NCBI GenBank assembly: GCA_002401565.1
Contig: NVTL01000062.1
Coordinates: 1 to 13,931, forward strand
Origin: Rhodospirillaceae bacterium
GTDB lineage: Bacteria; Pseudomonadota; Alphaproteobacteria; Rhodospirillales; Magnetovibrionaceae
Length of the DNA stretch: 13,931 bases
Direction: 5' to 3'
Shown here: one piece after another, positions 6,801 through 13,931 of the stretch
How positions within the stretch are numbered: position 1 is the stretch's first letter
Layout of the letters: each line of letters opens with the position of its first letter
Made by a program: the position numbers and the translations under genes
The notes under the pieces: model-generated
Seen by the model: the letters and a program-made list of their open reading frames with translations, nothing else
Told to the model about the DNA's origin: nothing
The model's database searches: none

Positions 6801-8164
6801 TAGAGAACCTCGCTAAGTACGGATGTGAGTGCTGTAATAAGTTGAGCCATGTCATCATCAGATGTGCATTCGGTGGCGGCGATCAGCATCATGTTGGCTA
6901 AATCGTCGCGGTCATGAAGCAGTCTGGATACCGGAACACCGCCCAAAATACCGCGTTCGGCCAAGGCTTCGGCCACGTCATTGGCATTTTTAGAAAGCTT
7001 GACCGTGAATTCGTTAAAGAAGCTGTCGTTCAAAACTTCGACACCGTCGACCTTCGCCAACAGGTCCGCAAGTTTACAGGCATTTGCATGGTTGATGCGG
7101 GCCAAGCGGCTGAGGCCTTCTTCGCCCAACAGTGCAGAATGAATGGTAAACGCCAAAGCACACAGACCAGAATTGGTGCAGATGTTCGAGGTCGCTTTTT
7201 CTCGGCGAATGTGTTGTTCGCGGGTGCTGAGCGTCAACACCCAACCGCGTTGACCTTCGACGTCTTGGGTTTGTCCGGTCACGCGGCCCGGCATTTGCCG
7301 CACCAGTTTGGACCGTGTGGCAAACAGGCCAACATAAGGCCCGCCAAAGTTTAGCGAATTGCCCAAAGATTGACCTTCACCCACCACGATATCGGCGCCT
7401 TGATTGCCGGGGGCTTCTAACAAGCCCAACGAGATCACTTCGGTGGTGACCGCAATCAGCAACGCGCCCTTGGCGTGGGCGGCTTTCGCGATGGGTTCTA
7501 AATCGATGATGCGTCCGAACAAATCGGGCGATTGCACAACAACACACGACGTTTTGTCATCAATCAAATCAATCACACTGGACGCTAAGGCCGCACGGCA
7601 GGGATCTGAATCAGGACCAACCAATTCAATGCCCAACAACCGGGTGCTGTTTATGGTCACGTCCCGGTAATGGGGATGCAAGCCACCCGCCAAAACCGCA
7701 CGGTGTTTGCGGGTTACGCGCGACGCCATTAACACGGCTTCGGCACACGCCGTGGCGCCGTCATACATGGACGCATTGGCCACATCCATACCTGTCAATA
7801 ACGCCACTTGCGTTTGAAACTCGTACAGATATTGCAGTGTGCCTTGAGAAACTTCTGGCTGGTACGGCGTATAAGCCGTCAGGAATTCACCGCGTTGGAT
7901 CAAATAATCCACGCTTGCCGGAACATGGTGACGATAGGCTCCGGCCCCTAAAAAGCTGGGATGTGAAGACGGCGATAGGTTTTTTGCCGCCAGCGCCGAA
8001 ATGGTTTTTTCAACCTCCATTTCCCCCGCATGAAAGGGCAGGTCAAGGGGGGCTTTTAAAAGAGCTTCTGCGGGCACATCACAGTACATGTCCTCAGCAG
8101 ATTTGGCCCCAATGGCAGCAAGCATTTCAGCCCGATTATCGTCGGTAAGCGGCAAATAACGCAT
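6800..8164 (-). CDS. gcvPA: Glycine decarboxylase (P protein) subunit 1
   Basis: This is the N-terminal half of the split P protein, which pairs with GcvPB to form the active enzyme; it lacks the PLP lysine itself. It has 454 residues, the normal size. The family start MRYLPLTD...RAEMLAAIG is present. So are [17 protein letters not shown] (66-82), [18 protein letters not shown] (94-111) and [10 protein letters not shown] (130-139), all typical of GcvPA. AAGGA lies 9 nt before ATG 8164. The gene starts 26 nt after the gcvH stop and shares one base with gcvPB. Split P proteins are usual in Firmicutes and archaea and occur in a subset of proteobacteria. Confidence 0.97.
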   Translation of the reverse strand: MRYLPLTDDNRAEMLAAIGAKSAEDMYCDVPAEALLKAPLDLPFHAGEMEVEKTISALAAKNLSPSSHPSFLGAGAYRHHVPASVDYLIQRGEFLTAYTPYQPEVSQGTLQYLYEFQTQVALLTGMDVANASMYDGATACAEAVLMASRVTRKHRAVLAGGLHPHYRDVTINSTRLLGIELVGPDSDPCRAALASSVIDLIDDKTSCVVVQSPDLFGRIIDLEPIAKAAHAKGALLIAVTTEVISLGLLEAPGNQGADIVVGEGQSLGNSLNFGGPYVGLFATRSKLVRQMPGRVTGQTQDVEGQRGWVLTLSTREQHIRREKATSNICTNSGLCALAFTIHSALLGEEGLSRLARINHANACKLADLLAKVDGVEVLNDSFFNEFTVKLSKNANDVAEALAERGILGGVPVSRLLHDRDDLANMMLIAATECTSDDDMAQLITALTSVLSEVL

Positions 8165-8190
8165 CGTAATATTCCTTAAATTAACGTCAG

Positions 8191-8559
8191 TTAGGCGTCA
8201 ATATGGGCTTTGTAAGCGGCTTCATCCATCAAGCCATCCAATTGGGATGGGTCAGACATTTTGATTTTGAAAAACCAGCCATCGCCAGCAGGATCGCCCG
8301 AAGCCGATTCAGGATCATCACCCAACAAAGCATTGCCTTCGGTGACTTCACCAGACACAGGGGAATTGATTTCAGATGCGGCTTTCACAGATTCAACAAC
8401 AGCAGCCTCGTCGCCTTTGTCTAAGGTGCGGCCCGCTTCGGGAACTTCAACAAACACCAAATCGCCCAGTTGTTCCAAGGCGTGCGCGGTGATGCCAACG
8501 GTGGCGACGTCGCCGACAACGCTGATCCATTCGTGGTCTTCGGTAAATTTAACTGACAT
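8191..8559 (-). CDS. gcvH: Glycine cleavage system H protein
   Basis: This is the lipoyl carrier that shuttles the aminomethyl group between the P, T and L proteins. It has 122 residues, the standard size. It opens with KFTEDHEWI (4-12). The lipoylation motif is [12 protein letters not shown] (52-63), with K59 the modified lysine. [12 protein letters not shown] (32-43) and the C-terminal GDGWFFKIK are also typical. Its Shine-Dalgarno AGGA directly follows the gcvT stop, and the gap between the two genes is only 12 nt. Lipoyl attachment would need lipoate enzymes encoded elsewhere. Confidence 0.97.
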   Translation of the reverse strand: MSVKFTEDHEWISVVGDVATVGITAHALEQLGDLVFVEVPEAGRTLDKGDEAAVVESVKAASEINSPVSGEVTEGNALLGDDPESASGDPAGDGWFFKIKMSDPSQLDGLMDEAAYKAHIDA

Positions 8560-8571
8560 AGGTGTGATCCT

Positions 8572-9693
8572 TTATTTGGTTTTATATGTTTTTTGAGTGA
8601 ACGGCATTTTGACAACTTTGGCTGCCAACGCTTTGCCGCGTACAATGAGGTTGATGGACGTGCCCGGTTCTGAAAATTCAGTTTTGACATAGCCCATGGC
8701 GACCGGCCCGCCAACGGATGGGCCATAGCCGCCGCTGGTGATGGTGCCGATTGCATTGCCGTCTAAATCTTGAACTTCGGTGCCTTCGCGCGCGGGCGCG
8801 CGGCCTTCGGGTAAAATGCCAACACGGACGCTGTCCACGCCGTTTTTCAGCTGATCCATAATGATGTTGTGACCGGGAAATCCACCTTCTTCACGGCGGC
8901 GTTTGTTCACGCACCATTTGATGTCGGCTTCGATCGGCGTGGTGTCGGTGGTGATGTCGTGACCGTACAGGCACAATCCGGCCTCTAGCCGCAAACTGTC
9001 GCGCGCGCCCAATCCGGCGGGTTCAACATCGGGTTCGGACAATAAAATTTGCGCCAATTGAATGGCGTCGCTGGCCAGAACCGAAATTTCAAAGCCGTCT
9101 TCTCCAGTATAGCCAGAACGCGTGACAAAACAGGGAATGCCCGAAATTTCAACTTCGCGGAACATCATGAACGTCATATCGGCCGTTTCGGGCGACAGGC
9201 GCGCCATGATTTCCCCGGCGCTGGGGCCTTGCAAAGCCATCAAAGCGCGGTCGTTGAGAATTTCTAACTCGGCCCGGCCTTCTGAATTGGTCAAAATATG
9301 GGCGAAATCTTGGGTTTTGCACGCCGCGTTGACGACGATATACAATCCGCCGGGAATGCGGGTTGCCATCAAATCATCCATGATGCACCCGTCTTTATTT
9401 AACAGAACGGTGTAGCGGGTTTTGCCTTCGGGCAGGATTTGATAATCGCCGGGCACCATGGACTCAAAAGCTTCTATGGCTTTATCGCCTTTTAAAAAGG
9501 CCTGGCCCATGTGCGAAACGTCAAACAAAGACGCCTTGGCACGGGTGTGCAGATGTTCTTTCAGGATGCCAGCCGGGTATTGAACGGGCAGGCTGTACCC
9601 TGTGAACGGCACCATTTTGCCACCCAGTTCGCGATGCATGGCATCCAAAGGGGTGGTGAAAAGAGGTTCGTCTAGTGAAGTTTTTTCTGACAT
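8572..9693 (-). CDS. gcvT: Glycine cleavage system T protein (aminomethyltransferase)
   Basis: It releases ammonia from aminomethylated GcvH and transfers the one-carbon unit to tetrahydrofolate. ATG 9693 is preferred to the longer frame beginning at 9723 because GGAG lies 7 nt before it. The longer version would also start inside the leader palindrome. This gives 373 residues, close to the usual 360-375. Family blocks are TPLDAMHRELGGKMVPFTGY (14-33), LFDVSHMGQ (56-64), DGCIMDDLM (101-109; the DD includes the conserved folate-site aspartate region) and RSGYTGEDGFEI. It is the first gene of the operon, behind the tandem glycine riboswitch. Confidence 0.96.
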   Translation of the reverse strand: MSEKTSLDEPLFTTPLDAMHRELGGKMVPFTGYSLPVQYPAGILKEHLHTRAKASLFDVSHMGQAFLKGDKAIEAFESMVPGDYQILPEGKTRYTVLLNKDGCIMDDLMATRIPGGLYIVVNAACKTQDFAHILTNSEGRAELEILNDRALMALQGPSAGEIMARLSPETADMTFMMFREVEISGIPCFVTRSGYTGEDGFEISVLASDAIQLAQILLSEPDVEPAGLGARDSLRLEAGLCLYGHDITTDTTPIEADIKWCVNKRRREEGGFPGHNIIMDQLKNGVDSVRVGILPEGRAPAREGTEVQDLDGNAIGTITSGGYGPSVGGPVAMGYVKTEFSEPGTSINLIVRGKALAAKVVKMPFTQKTYKTK

Positions 9694-9722
9694 TCTGGTT
9701 CTCCAACGTGAGTTTAGCAACA

Positions 9723-9744
9723 TTCGAATTCACATGAATTCGAA
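9723..9744 (-). promoter_or_regulatory. Perfect palindromic hairpin in the gcv leader (candidate expression platform)
   Basis: On the minus strand the arms TTCGAATTCA and TGAATTCGAA are exact inverted repeats around a 2-nt centre. As RNA this gives a 9-bp stem with an AUGU loop. It starts 4 nt after the last aptamer-2 pairing segment and ends 18 nt before the gcvT Shine-Dalgarno. No T-run follows, so it is not an intrinsic terminator. Its first four bases (9744-9741) also belong to the segment CATCTTCG, which is complementary to the aptamer-2 core. A role in switching is inferred. Confidence 0.6.
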
Positions 9745-9748
9745 GATG

Positions 9749-9955
9749 CCCCACCCTGTCTTGGAACCTGAAAGATTCCCCAAACATTCATATAAATATG
9801 AGCTATTTGGGTTACATCTTCGGTGAGGGGCTAAACCTTAGCCGCCTACTTTCCAGAGCCTCGTCGCCACAACGGTCCGTTTGCCTGAGAGATTCCGGGG
9901 CGGTTGCTCCTTCGGCGCTGACCAACCTTTGTTAAGGCGTCAGACTCTCCCGTGG
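9749..9955 (-). promoter_or_regulatory. Tandem glycine riboswitch (two aptamers) upstream of gcvT
   Basis: On the minus strand both conserved glycine aptamers are readable. Aptamer 1 has GGGAGAGTC (9951-9943), CGCCGAAGGAGCAACCG (9917-9901), AATCTCTCAGGCAAACGGAC (from 9894) and CTCTGG (9858-9853). Aptamer 2 has GGAAAGT (9854-9848), a hairpin GGCTAA/TTAGCC (9843-9829), CACCGAAGATGTAACCC (9825-9809), and GGGGAATCTTTCAGG followed by ACAGGGTGGGG (9781-9749). CTCTG and CAGGG can form the aptamer-2 closing stem, as in Bacillus subtilis gcvT. Glycine binding normally turns on glycine cleavage genes, which is what follows here. Edges are approximate. The expression platform is discussed separately. 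Confidence 0.95.
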
Positions 9956-10002
9956 TGGCTTAAATCGAGGAACTTAATTTTGTTCTTCTAAAAACTGAGC
10001 GT

Positions 10003-10030
10003 ATTTTAAAGGACCTGACTTGAAGGTCAA
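10003..10030 (-). promoter_or_regulatory. Sigma70-type promoter of the gcv operon
   Basis: On the minus strand TTGACC (10030-10025, 5 of 6 consensus) and TAAAAT (10008-10003, 5 of 6) are separated by 16 bp. The start would be near 9996, about 40 nt before the first aptamer, which leaves the riboswitch intact in the leader. GACCT/AGGTC (10012-10016 and 10024-10028) forms a short inverted repeat over the -35 and spacer, possibly an operator or chance. Confidence 0.6.
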
Positions 10031-10053
10031 TAGGTTCATTTTCATTCATGCCT

Positions 10054-10602
10054 TCAGCGATGCTTGCGTTGGTAATCCAGCTCGTCTTGGTTCAGCTGTA
10101 ATCCGATGAAAATCTGAAAATCCCGGCCATCTTGTCCTGATTTTAAAGGAATCCGCAGGGTGGTGGGCTGACTTGCCTGCCAAATAATTTGCGTCAAGTT
10201 TTGCGCATAAGGAATGGCGACCTTGAACTTTGCTTTTTCCAAGATGTTTTTTTGCGAATCGGAAATGATCAAGAAATACTCAAATAGAGCCTCGCTGCCC
10301 GCATTCGCAGGTCCACGGCTGCTTTTAATGGTGGGGAGAATATAAACCGTAACATCGCCGGCCCCCGTTGCATCGGTATCGTATTCACAGCCGGATGCAA
10401 AACTTAAGATTTCTTCTTCGTGCATGACGTCAATGATGTCACGACCCGGTCCGGGCACAAAACGCGTCAGTTTTGCGGCGTCGCGCGGGATCAAAATGTT
10501 GGGGCACGGCGGCGGAGCGACATCTGTTGAAGAACAGGCGCTAAGTCCAAAAAGGCCCAAGAGCCCGACCATGAGTGATTTTTTCAACAGCTGACGTTTC
10601 AT
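10054..10602 (-). CDS. Unknown predicted lipoprotein
   Basis: ATG 10602 is preferred to the upstream TTG at 10617, because the TTG has no ribosome binding site and a GGA lies upstream of the ATG. The protein then has 182 residues. It has a basic N-terminus, a hydrophobic stretch (10-20) and a lipobox LSAC with C23 as the lipid site. The mature part has two cysteines (C33, C72) and the block AAKLTRFVPGPGRDIIDVMHEEEI, which resembles an uncharacterised alphaproteobacterial lipoprotein family in my memory. It is otherwise beta-rich with no enzyme motif. The gene lies 76 nt after the peptidoglycan-binding protein gene on the same strand and upstream of the gcv promoter. Co-transcription with the former is possible and would fit a shared envelope role. 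Confidence 0.83.
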   Translation of the reverse strand: MKRQLLKKSLMVGLLGLFGLSACSSTDVAPPPCPNILIPRDAAKLTRFVPGPGRDIIDVMHEEEILSFASGCEYDTDATGAGDVTVYILPTIKSSRGPANAGSEALFEYFLIISDSQKNILEKAKFKVAIPYAQNLTQIIWQASQPTTLRIPLKSGQDGRDFQIFIGLQLNQDELDYQRKHR

Positions 10603-10678
10603 TTTATATTTCCGCAAAAGGGGACATGGATTAAACGCACTTTAAGTGGTCAACCTCATAGATACAAGGGGGCAGGCC

Positions 10679-12466
10679 TTAGTTTTTAGGGGCGATTTCA
10701 CGGGTTTGGTCGGCAAGGAAGGTCATGGTATTGGCGGCTTTGCCAAGGGCCCGCGCCCGGCCCCAAGGATTAGATATGGATTTTGCTTCTTCGAGAGCGT
10801 CGTTAAACAAATCCCAAGCCCCATCCATATGGCCCCGTTTGGCGCGTTCTTTGGCAATATCACACAGCATCCAAACTCTGGAAAAAGGACTTTTGATGTC
10901 TGCGGTTGCCAATTTTGCCTTGGCGATGGCGAGGTTTTTACCCTTGGTATCTGTGGCGCTGGCCTGCGCATCGGCGATGGTCCAAAAGATTTGGGCTTTC
11001 AGGCGTTCATCTTTGATTTTTGCTGCCGTCGCGAGGGCTTCCTTCAGCAATTTATCATCGTTTCCGGCACTGATGCTGACTTCGTTCAGGGATAGGGCAA
11101 TGCGGGAATAGGCGTAAGCTTTGGCAAACGGAAATTTAATGGTTTTGGCAGCGGCCAGAGCTTTGTCCATGGTGGTGCGGGAACTTTCTAAATCCCCAGC
11201 GCCGGCCTGATAAGACGCAATGCGGGCCAAAACCAAAGCCCGATACCGTACGGCTTCGATGGCCTCGGCGGTGATCAGGGCTTCTTCGGCTTCACCGACC
11301 TGAGCCAGGCGTGTGGCGGCCGCGATCAGCACGGGTGTATCGTCGGAACTGCCCTTTAATCCCTTAAGAATGTCCATGGCCCGTGAGGGCTCGCCTGTTT
11401 CCGCATAGGCTCCGGCGATGTAACGTTTACCGTTATGGCGGTCTTTGTCAGATATTAAAACCTTGGCAAGGTCCTTGGCGAATTCAATGTGGCGGACGGT
11501 TAAATCATCGTGCCCGGCTTTATACATAATCGCGGCAATGCGGGCATGTACCGAAATCTTGGTGAGCGGCGAAGTGACTTTTGTTAAATACTGAAGCAAG
11601 TGAGTGGCGGTTGCGGCCGCGTCTTTAAGGTGCCCCCGGTTGGCTTGAATTTCGGCAATTTGAACATACGCTTCAATTTGTTGAGCCGGATCGGGGATAA
11701 TGTCGACGGCAGCCATGGCGGCTTCGTTTTGCCCGGCGTTGGCTTGAGCTTTGGCGATTTCACGCAGCGCCACGATGATCAGGCGGGGGTCGTGAATGCG
11801 CCGGGTGGTGGCAATGGCATCATCGGCTAATCCGGCACGGGCTTGGGACGCTAAAATTTCACCCAAGGCCCAATCGCGCATTTCCGGCTTATCAATTTCA
11901 TAAGCGCTGGTGGACGCTTCGATCAACAGGCATTTTGGTTCGGGGTTCGCCATACAGGCCTTGCTGTCGTGCGGGGCTTTTTCCAAAGTTTCGGCATTTT
12001 GTAAAAGCTTGCGGGTTTCGGGGCTCGACATTAAAGAGGCCCGCGCGGCATCGGTCGACGCTTTGCGAGTCTTTTTCAGGCGTTTTAAGAGCTTGCTAAC
12101 CTTGCCGCCGGTGACCAAATCCAAAGCCAAGGATCGACTGGGAAGGCCATCAATGAACAAATCAGCACTTTTTTGATAGGTGCGGATCGCTTGTTCGGTT
12201 TTGGGTCCATAACGACCATCGATCACGCCCAGAAAAAACCCCTGATTGGCCAGGCCTTGTTGAATTTGGCGAATAAGGGCGGCAGGATACGTTTTTCGCG
12301 ATACGATGGGGGCTTGTTCCATGGGCGAACTGGCCGCCACCTCAAAGGAAGATAGCCCATGGCTTGGAATCAAATGCGGCGCGTTGTTGGTCACAGCCAT
12401 GCTGACGTGGGCTGAGAAAGTGCTTGAAATAAAAGCCGCGATAGCGATTTGTCCCCAAGGACGCAT
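10679..12466 (-). CDS. Secreted peptidoglycan-binding protein with TPR-like helical repeats
   Basis: This 595-residue protein starts with a Sec-type signal peptide (hydrophobic 6-22, likely cleavage near VSMA, residue 24). Residues about 60-118 form a peptidoglycan-binding domain 1: LIRQIQQGLANQGFFLGVIDGRYGPKT followed by AIRTYQKS. After a basic linker (122-150) and a Cys pair (C171, C179), residues about 197-585 contain about ten helical-hairpin repeats of 31-42 residues. Repeated cores include ALREIAKAQANAG, AYVQIAEIQANRG, VLARIASYQAGAG, WTIADAQASA and MLCDIAKERAKRG. The architecture suggests a periplasmic scaffold tethered to the cell wall; no catalytic motif is visible. AAGGA lies 6 nt before the ATG. 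It diverges from thrB. The repeats could instead be scored as HEAT- or SEL1-like; domain identity is inferred by eye. Confidence 0.87.
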   Translation of the reverse strand: MRPWGQIAIAAFISSTFSAHVSMAVTNNAPHLIPSHGLSSFEVAASSPMEQAPIVSRKTYPAALIRQIQQGLANQGFFLGVIDGRYGPKTEQAIRTYQKSADLFIDGLPSRSLALDLVTGGKVSKLLKRLKKTRKASTDAARASLMSSPETRKLLQNAETLEKAPHDSKACMANPEPKCLLIEASTSAYEIDKPEMRDWALGEILASQARAGLADDAIATTRRIHDPRLIIVALREIAKAQANAGQNEAAMAAVDIIPDPAQQIEAYVQIAEIQANRGHLKDAAATATHLLQYLTKVTSPLTKISVHARIAAIMYKAGHDDLTVRHIEFAKDLAKVLISDKDRHNGKRYIAGAYAETGEPSRAMDILKGLKGSSDDTPVLIAAATRLAQVGEAEEALITAEAIEAVRYRALVLARIASYQAGAGDLESSRTTMDKALAAAKTIKFPFAKAYAYSRIALSLNEVSISAGNDDKLLKEALATAAKIKDERLKAQIFWTIADAQASATDTKGKNLAIAKAKLATADIKSPFSRVWMLCDIAKERAKRGHMDGAWDLFNDALEEAKSISNPWGRARALGKAANTMTFLADQTREIAPKN

Positions 12467-12492
12467 TTCTGATCCTTATATTTTTTTGTTAA

Positions 12493-12522
12493 CTGGCATA
12501 CTATCGTGCGAATCGTTGCCAG
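12493..12522. repeat. Inverted repeat in the divergent promoter region
   Basis: CTGGCA (12493-12498) and TGCCAG (12517-12522) are exact inverted hexamers around an 18-nt spacer. The pair lies within the 96-bp gap between two divergent genes and overlaps the proposed thrB -35. A regulator bound here could affect both directions, but hexamers at this spacing can arise by chance. Confidence 0.25.
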
Positions 12523-12543
12523 ACCCTTAAATTAAAGTATGAC
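12516..12543 (+). promoter_or_regulatory. Candidate thrB promoter
   Basis: TTGCCA (12516-12521, 5 of 6 consensus) and TATGAC (12538-12543, 4 of 6) are spaced by 16 bp. This would give a leader of about 13 nt before the ATG at 12563, which is short and leaves little room for the weak AGAG ribosome binding site. The call is tentative. Confidence 0.35.
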
Positions 12544-12562
12544 TTATTAGAGTAATTGCAAA

Positions 12563-13534
12563 ATGGCTGTTTATACCGAAGTAACCGACGAAGACCTGAC
12601 CAAGTTTTGCCAAGATTTAGGTTTGGGCGAAGTGTTGTCGTGCAAGGGCATTGCCGAAGGCGTGGAAAATTCTAATTTTTTGCTGGTTACCCAACAAGAT
12701 AACTACATCCTGACCCTGTATGAAAAACGGGTAAACCCGGATGATCTCCCGTTCTTTTTGGGCCTGTTAGAGCATTTAGAAACCGCAGGCCTGGCGTGTC
12801 CTAAACCCGTGCGTTCACCAAAAGGTGAAGTGTTACACACTTTATCGGGTCGTCCGGCGGCGGTTGTGACGTTTTTGTCCGGCATGTGGCCGCGCAATAT
12901 TCACACCTATCATACGTCTGAACTGGGTTCCGCCATGGCCCAAATGCATGTGGCCGGGGAGGGGTTTGAACTCAGCCGCCCTAATTCTTTAAGTGTGAAC
13001 GACTGGCGCAAAGTTCTGGATTCGTGCGAAGGCCGGGGCGATAGTGTGGTCAGCGGCATCACCCAAGAGCTCACGGCTGAACTGGATTATTTAGAGGCCC
13101 ATTGGCCCAAAAACCTGCCCACGGGCATTATTCACGCGGACCTGTTTCCTGATAACGTCTTTTTTCGCGGGGAAAAACTATCCGGTCTGATTGATTTCTA
13201 TTTCGCCTGCAATGATATCTTGGCCTATGACTTGGCAATTTGCTTGAACGCATGGTGTTTCGAGCCTGATGGCAGTTTTAATGTCACCAAGGCCAAAAAA
13301 ATGTTGCGGGCTTATGGCAAAGTGCGGACGCTCAGCACTGAAGAAATTCAGGCCTTGCCGTTATTGGCGCGGGGCGCGGCCATACGGTTTTTGCTGACCC
13401 GCCTGTATGATTGGCTAAACACCCCCGAAGGCGCCATGGTGACGCCTCATGACCCCCGTAAATTTTTACAAAAACTACGTTTCCATCAGGCTGTGAAAAG
13501 CCCGGCGGACTATGGATTGGACCCTAAAACATGA
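12563..13534 (+). CDS. thrB: Homoserine kinase, ThrB of the choline-kinase/APH fold
   Basis: It phosphorylates homoserine to O-phosphohomoserine with ATP, the step before threonine synthase. The 323-residue length and the start [12 protein letters not shown] match alphaproteobacterial and Pseudomonas-type ThrB. These belong to the aminoglycoside-phosphotransferase/choline-kinase superfamily, not the GHMP superfamily used by E. coli ThrB. Key features are GVENSNFLL (33-41) in the nucleotide-binding lobe, the catalytic loop HADLFPDN (191-198, with H191, D193 and N198), and the metal-binding D211 in GLIDFYFAC. The stop overlaps the rnhA start by 4 nt (ATGA). thrB followed by rnhA is a common alphaproteobacterial order, often with ispH upstream; here the upstream neighbour is a divergent, unrelated gene. 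Confidence 0.94.
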   Translation: MAVYTEVTDEDLTKFCQDLGLGEVLSCKGIAEGVENSNFLLVTQQDNYILTLYEKRVNPDDLPFFLGLLEHLETAGLACPKPVRSPKGEVLHTLSGRPAAVVTFLSGMWPRNIHTYHTSELGSAMAQMHVAGEGFELSRPNSLSVNDWRKVLDSCEGRGDSVVSGITQELTAELDYLEAHWPKNLPTGIIHADLFPDNVFFRGEKLSGLIDFYFACNDILAYDLAICLNAWCFEPDGSFNVTKAKKMLRAYGKVRTLSTEEIQALPLLARGAAIRFLLTRLYDWLNTPEGAMVTPHDPRKFLQKLRFHQAVKSPADYGLDPKT

Positions 13535-13931
13535 GTGACGACGCCGTTGATATTTCGACCGATGGAGCCTGCAGCGGCAACCCCGGCCCCGGCGGTTGGG
13601 GCGTGGTGATGCGGTGGAAGGGAACCGAAAAAGAACTGTCCGGCTCCGAACCCGATACCACCAACAACCGCATGGAAATGATGGCGGTGATCAAAGGTTT
13701 GGAAAGCTTAAAACGCGGCGTTGGCTTAATCAACATCCACACTGACAGCAAATACGTCATGGACGGTGCCGAAAAATGGCTGGCTGGCTGGAAACGCAAC
13801 GGCTGGAAAACCGGGGCTAAAAAACCCGTGAAAAACCAAGATTTATGGCAACAATTGGATAAATTGCTGCAAGCCCACACCATCAAATGGTTTTGGGTCA
13901 AAGGCCATTCGGGTGATCTTGACAACGAACG
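13531..13931 (+). CDS. rnhA: Ribonuclease HI (5' part, cut by window edge)
   Basis: It degrades the RNA strand of RNA-DNA hybrids. The frame starts at ATG 13531, overlapping the thrB stop as ATGA, and runs off the window after 133 complete codons. Catalytic residues seen are D11 in [17 protein letters not shown] (8-24), E49 in [10 protein letters not shown]72 in HTDSKYV, and H126 in VKGHSG. The last carboxylate, equivalent to E. coli D134 in the NERCD segment, lies just past the edge. The basic loop [17 protein letters not shown] (86-102), the handle region for substrate binding, is present. It is therefore a full bacterial type 1 enzyme as far as can be seen. Confidence 0.96.
   Translation, partial: MSDDAVDISTDGACSGNPGPGGWGVVMRWKGTEKELSGSEPDTTNNRMEMMAVIKGLESLKRGVGLINIHTDSKYVMDGAEKWLAGWKRNGWKTGAKKPVKNQDLWQQLDKLLQAHTIKWFWVKGHSGDLDNE

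Noticed and set aside
9694..9723. Ten-codon N-terminal extension of GcvT (start at 9723)
   Set aside because: It starts within the leader palindrome and lacks a ribosome binding site; ATG 9693 has GGAG at 7 nt.
10638..10648. Palindrome CACTT-T-AAGTG after the repeat-protein stop
   Set aside because: Five-bp arms with a one-base centre cannot form a stable hairpin and no T-run follows, so I do not call a terminator.
10646..11111. Open frames of 128-149 codons on the plus strand within the repeat protein
   Set aside because: They lie wholly inside a convincing signal-peptide and repeat protein, have low-complexity Ala- or Phe-rich translations and no plausible ribosome binding site.
13524..13925. 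133-codon minus-strand frame at the right edge
   Set aside because: The plus strand encodes RNase HI with its catalytic residues over the same bases.
1..13931. Mobile element, CRISPR, phage or defence system
   Set aside because: All long frames are accounted for by housekeeping, metabolic or envelope genes; no transposase, integrase, repeat array, tRNA or target-site duplication is visible.

Overview
The window looks like ordinary chromosomal DNA of an alphaproteobacterium, probably Rhodospirillales-like, with roughly balanced base composition. Four things point there: the gene string DUF1285 protein – CoA-pyrophosphatase-type Nudix – DUF6111-like membrane protein – cca; a homoserine kinase of the choline-kinase fold overlapping rnhA; a split glycine decarboxylase (gcvPA/gcvPB) in one operon with gcvT and gcvH; and several small proteins resembling alphaproteobacterial conserved hypotheticals. 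The class is fairly sure; anything finer is a guess. I see no phage, insertion sequence, CRISPR array, tRNA or rRNA.

Layout. 1-453 (minus) is the 5' part of a membrane-anchored multiheme cytochrome c resembling the ActA subunit of alternative complex III, cut by the window edge. 454-695 is an AT-rich gap with a 24-bp inverted repeat and a weak terminator-like hairpin. 696-3540 (minus) is a four-gene run: DUF1285, Nudix, DUF6111-like, cca. A divergent promoter region (3541-3689) separates it from a plus-strand pair: a YhfA-like OsmC protein and an overlapping unknown lipoprotein. A small acidic conserved hypothetical follows (4860-5231). 5241-9693 (minus) is the glycine cleavage operon gcvT-gcvH-gcvPA-gcvPB. 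Its leader holds a tandem glycine riboswitch (about 9749-9955), a long palindromic hairpin and a good sigma70-type promoter at 10003-10030. Upstream on the same strand lie an unknown lipoprotein (10054-10602) and a secreted peptidoglycan-binding protein with about ten helical repeats (10679-12466). 12467-12562 is a divergent promoter region with a 30-bp inverted repeat. The plus strand then carries thrB and the 5' part of rnhA, which runs off the window.

How the genes work together. The gcv operon encodes the whole dedicated glycine cleavage system except lipoamide dehydrogenase (L protein), which is shared with other complexes and usually encoded elsewhere. Glycine sensing by the leader RNA would switch on glycine breakdown into CO2, ammonia, NADH and methylene-tetrahydrofolate. 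thrB feeds threonine synthesis. cca and rnhA are housekeeping RNA and DNA maintenance genes. No new defence or mobile system is visible. The most interesting parts are the switching architecture of the glycine riboswitch leader, the peptidoglycan-binding repeat protein and the unassigned lipoproteins.
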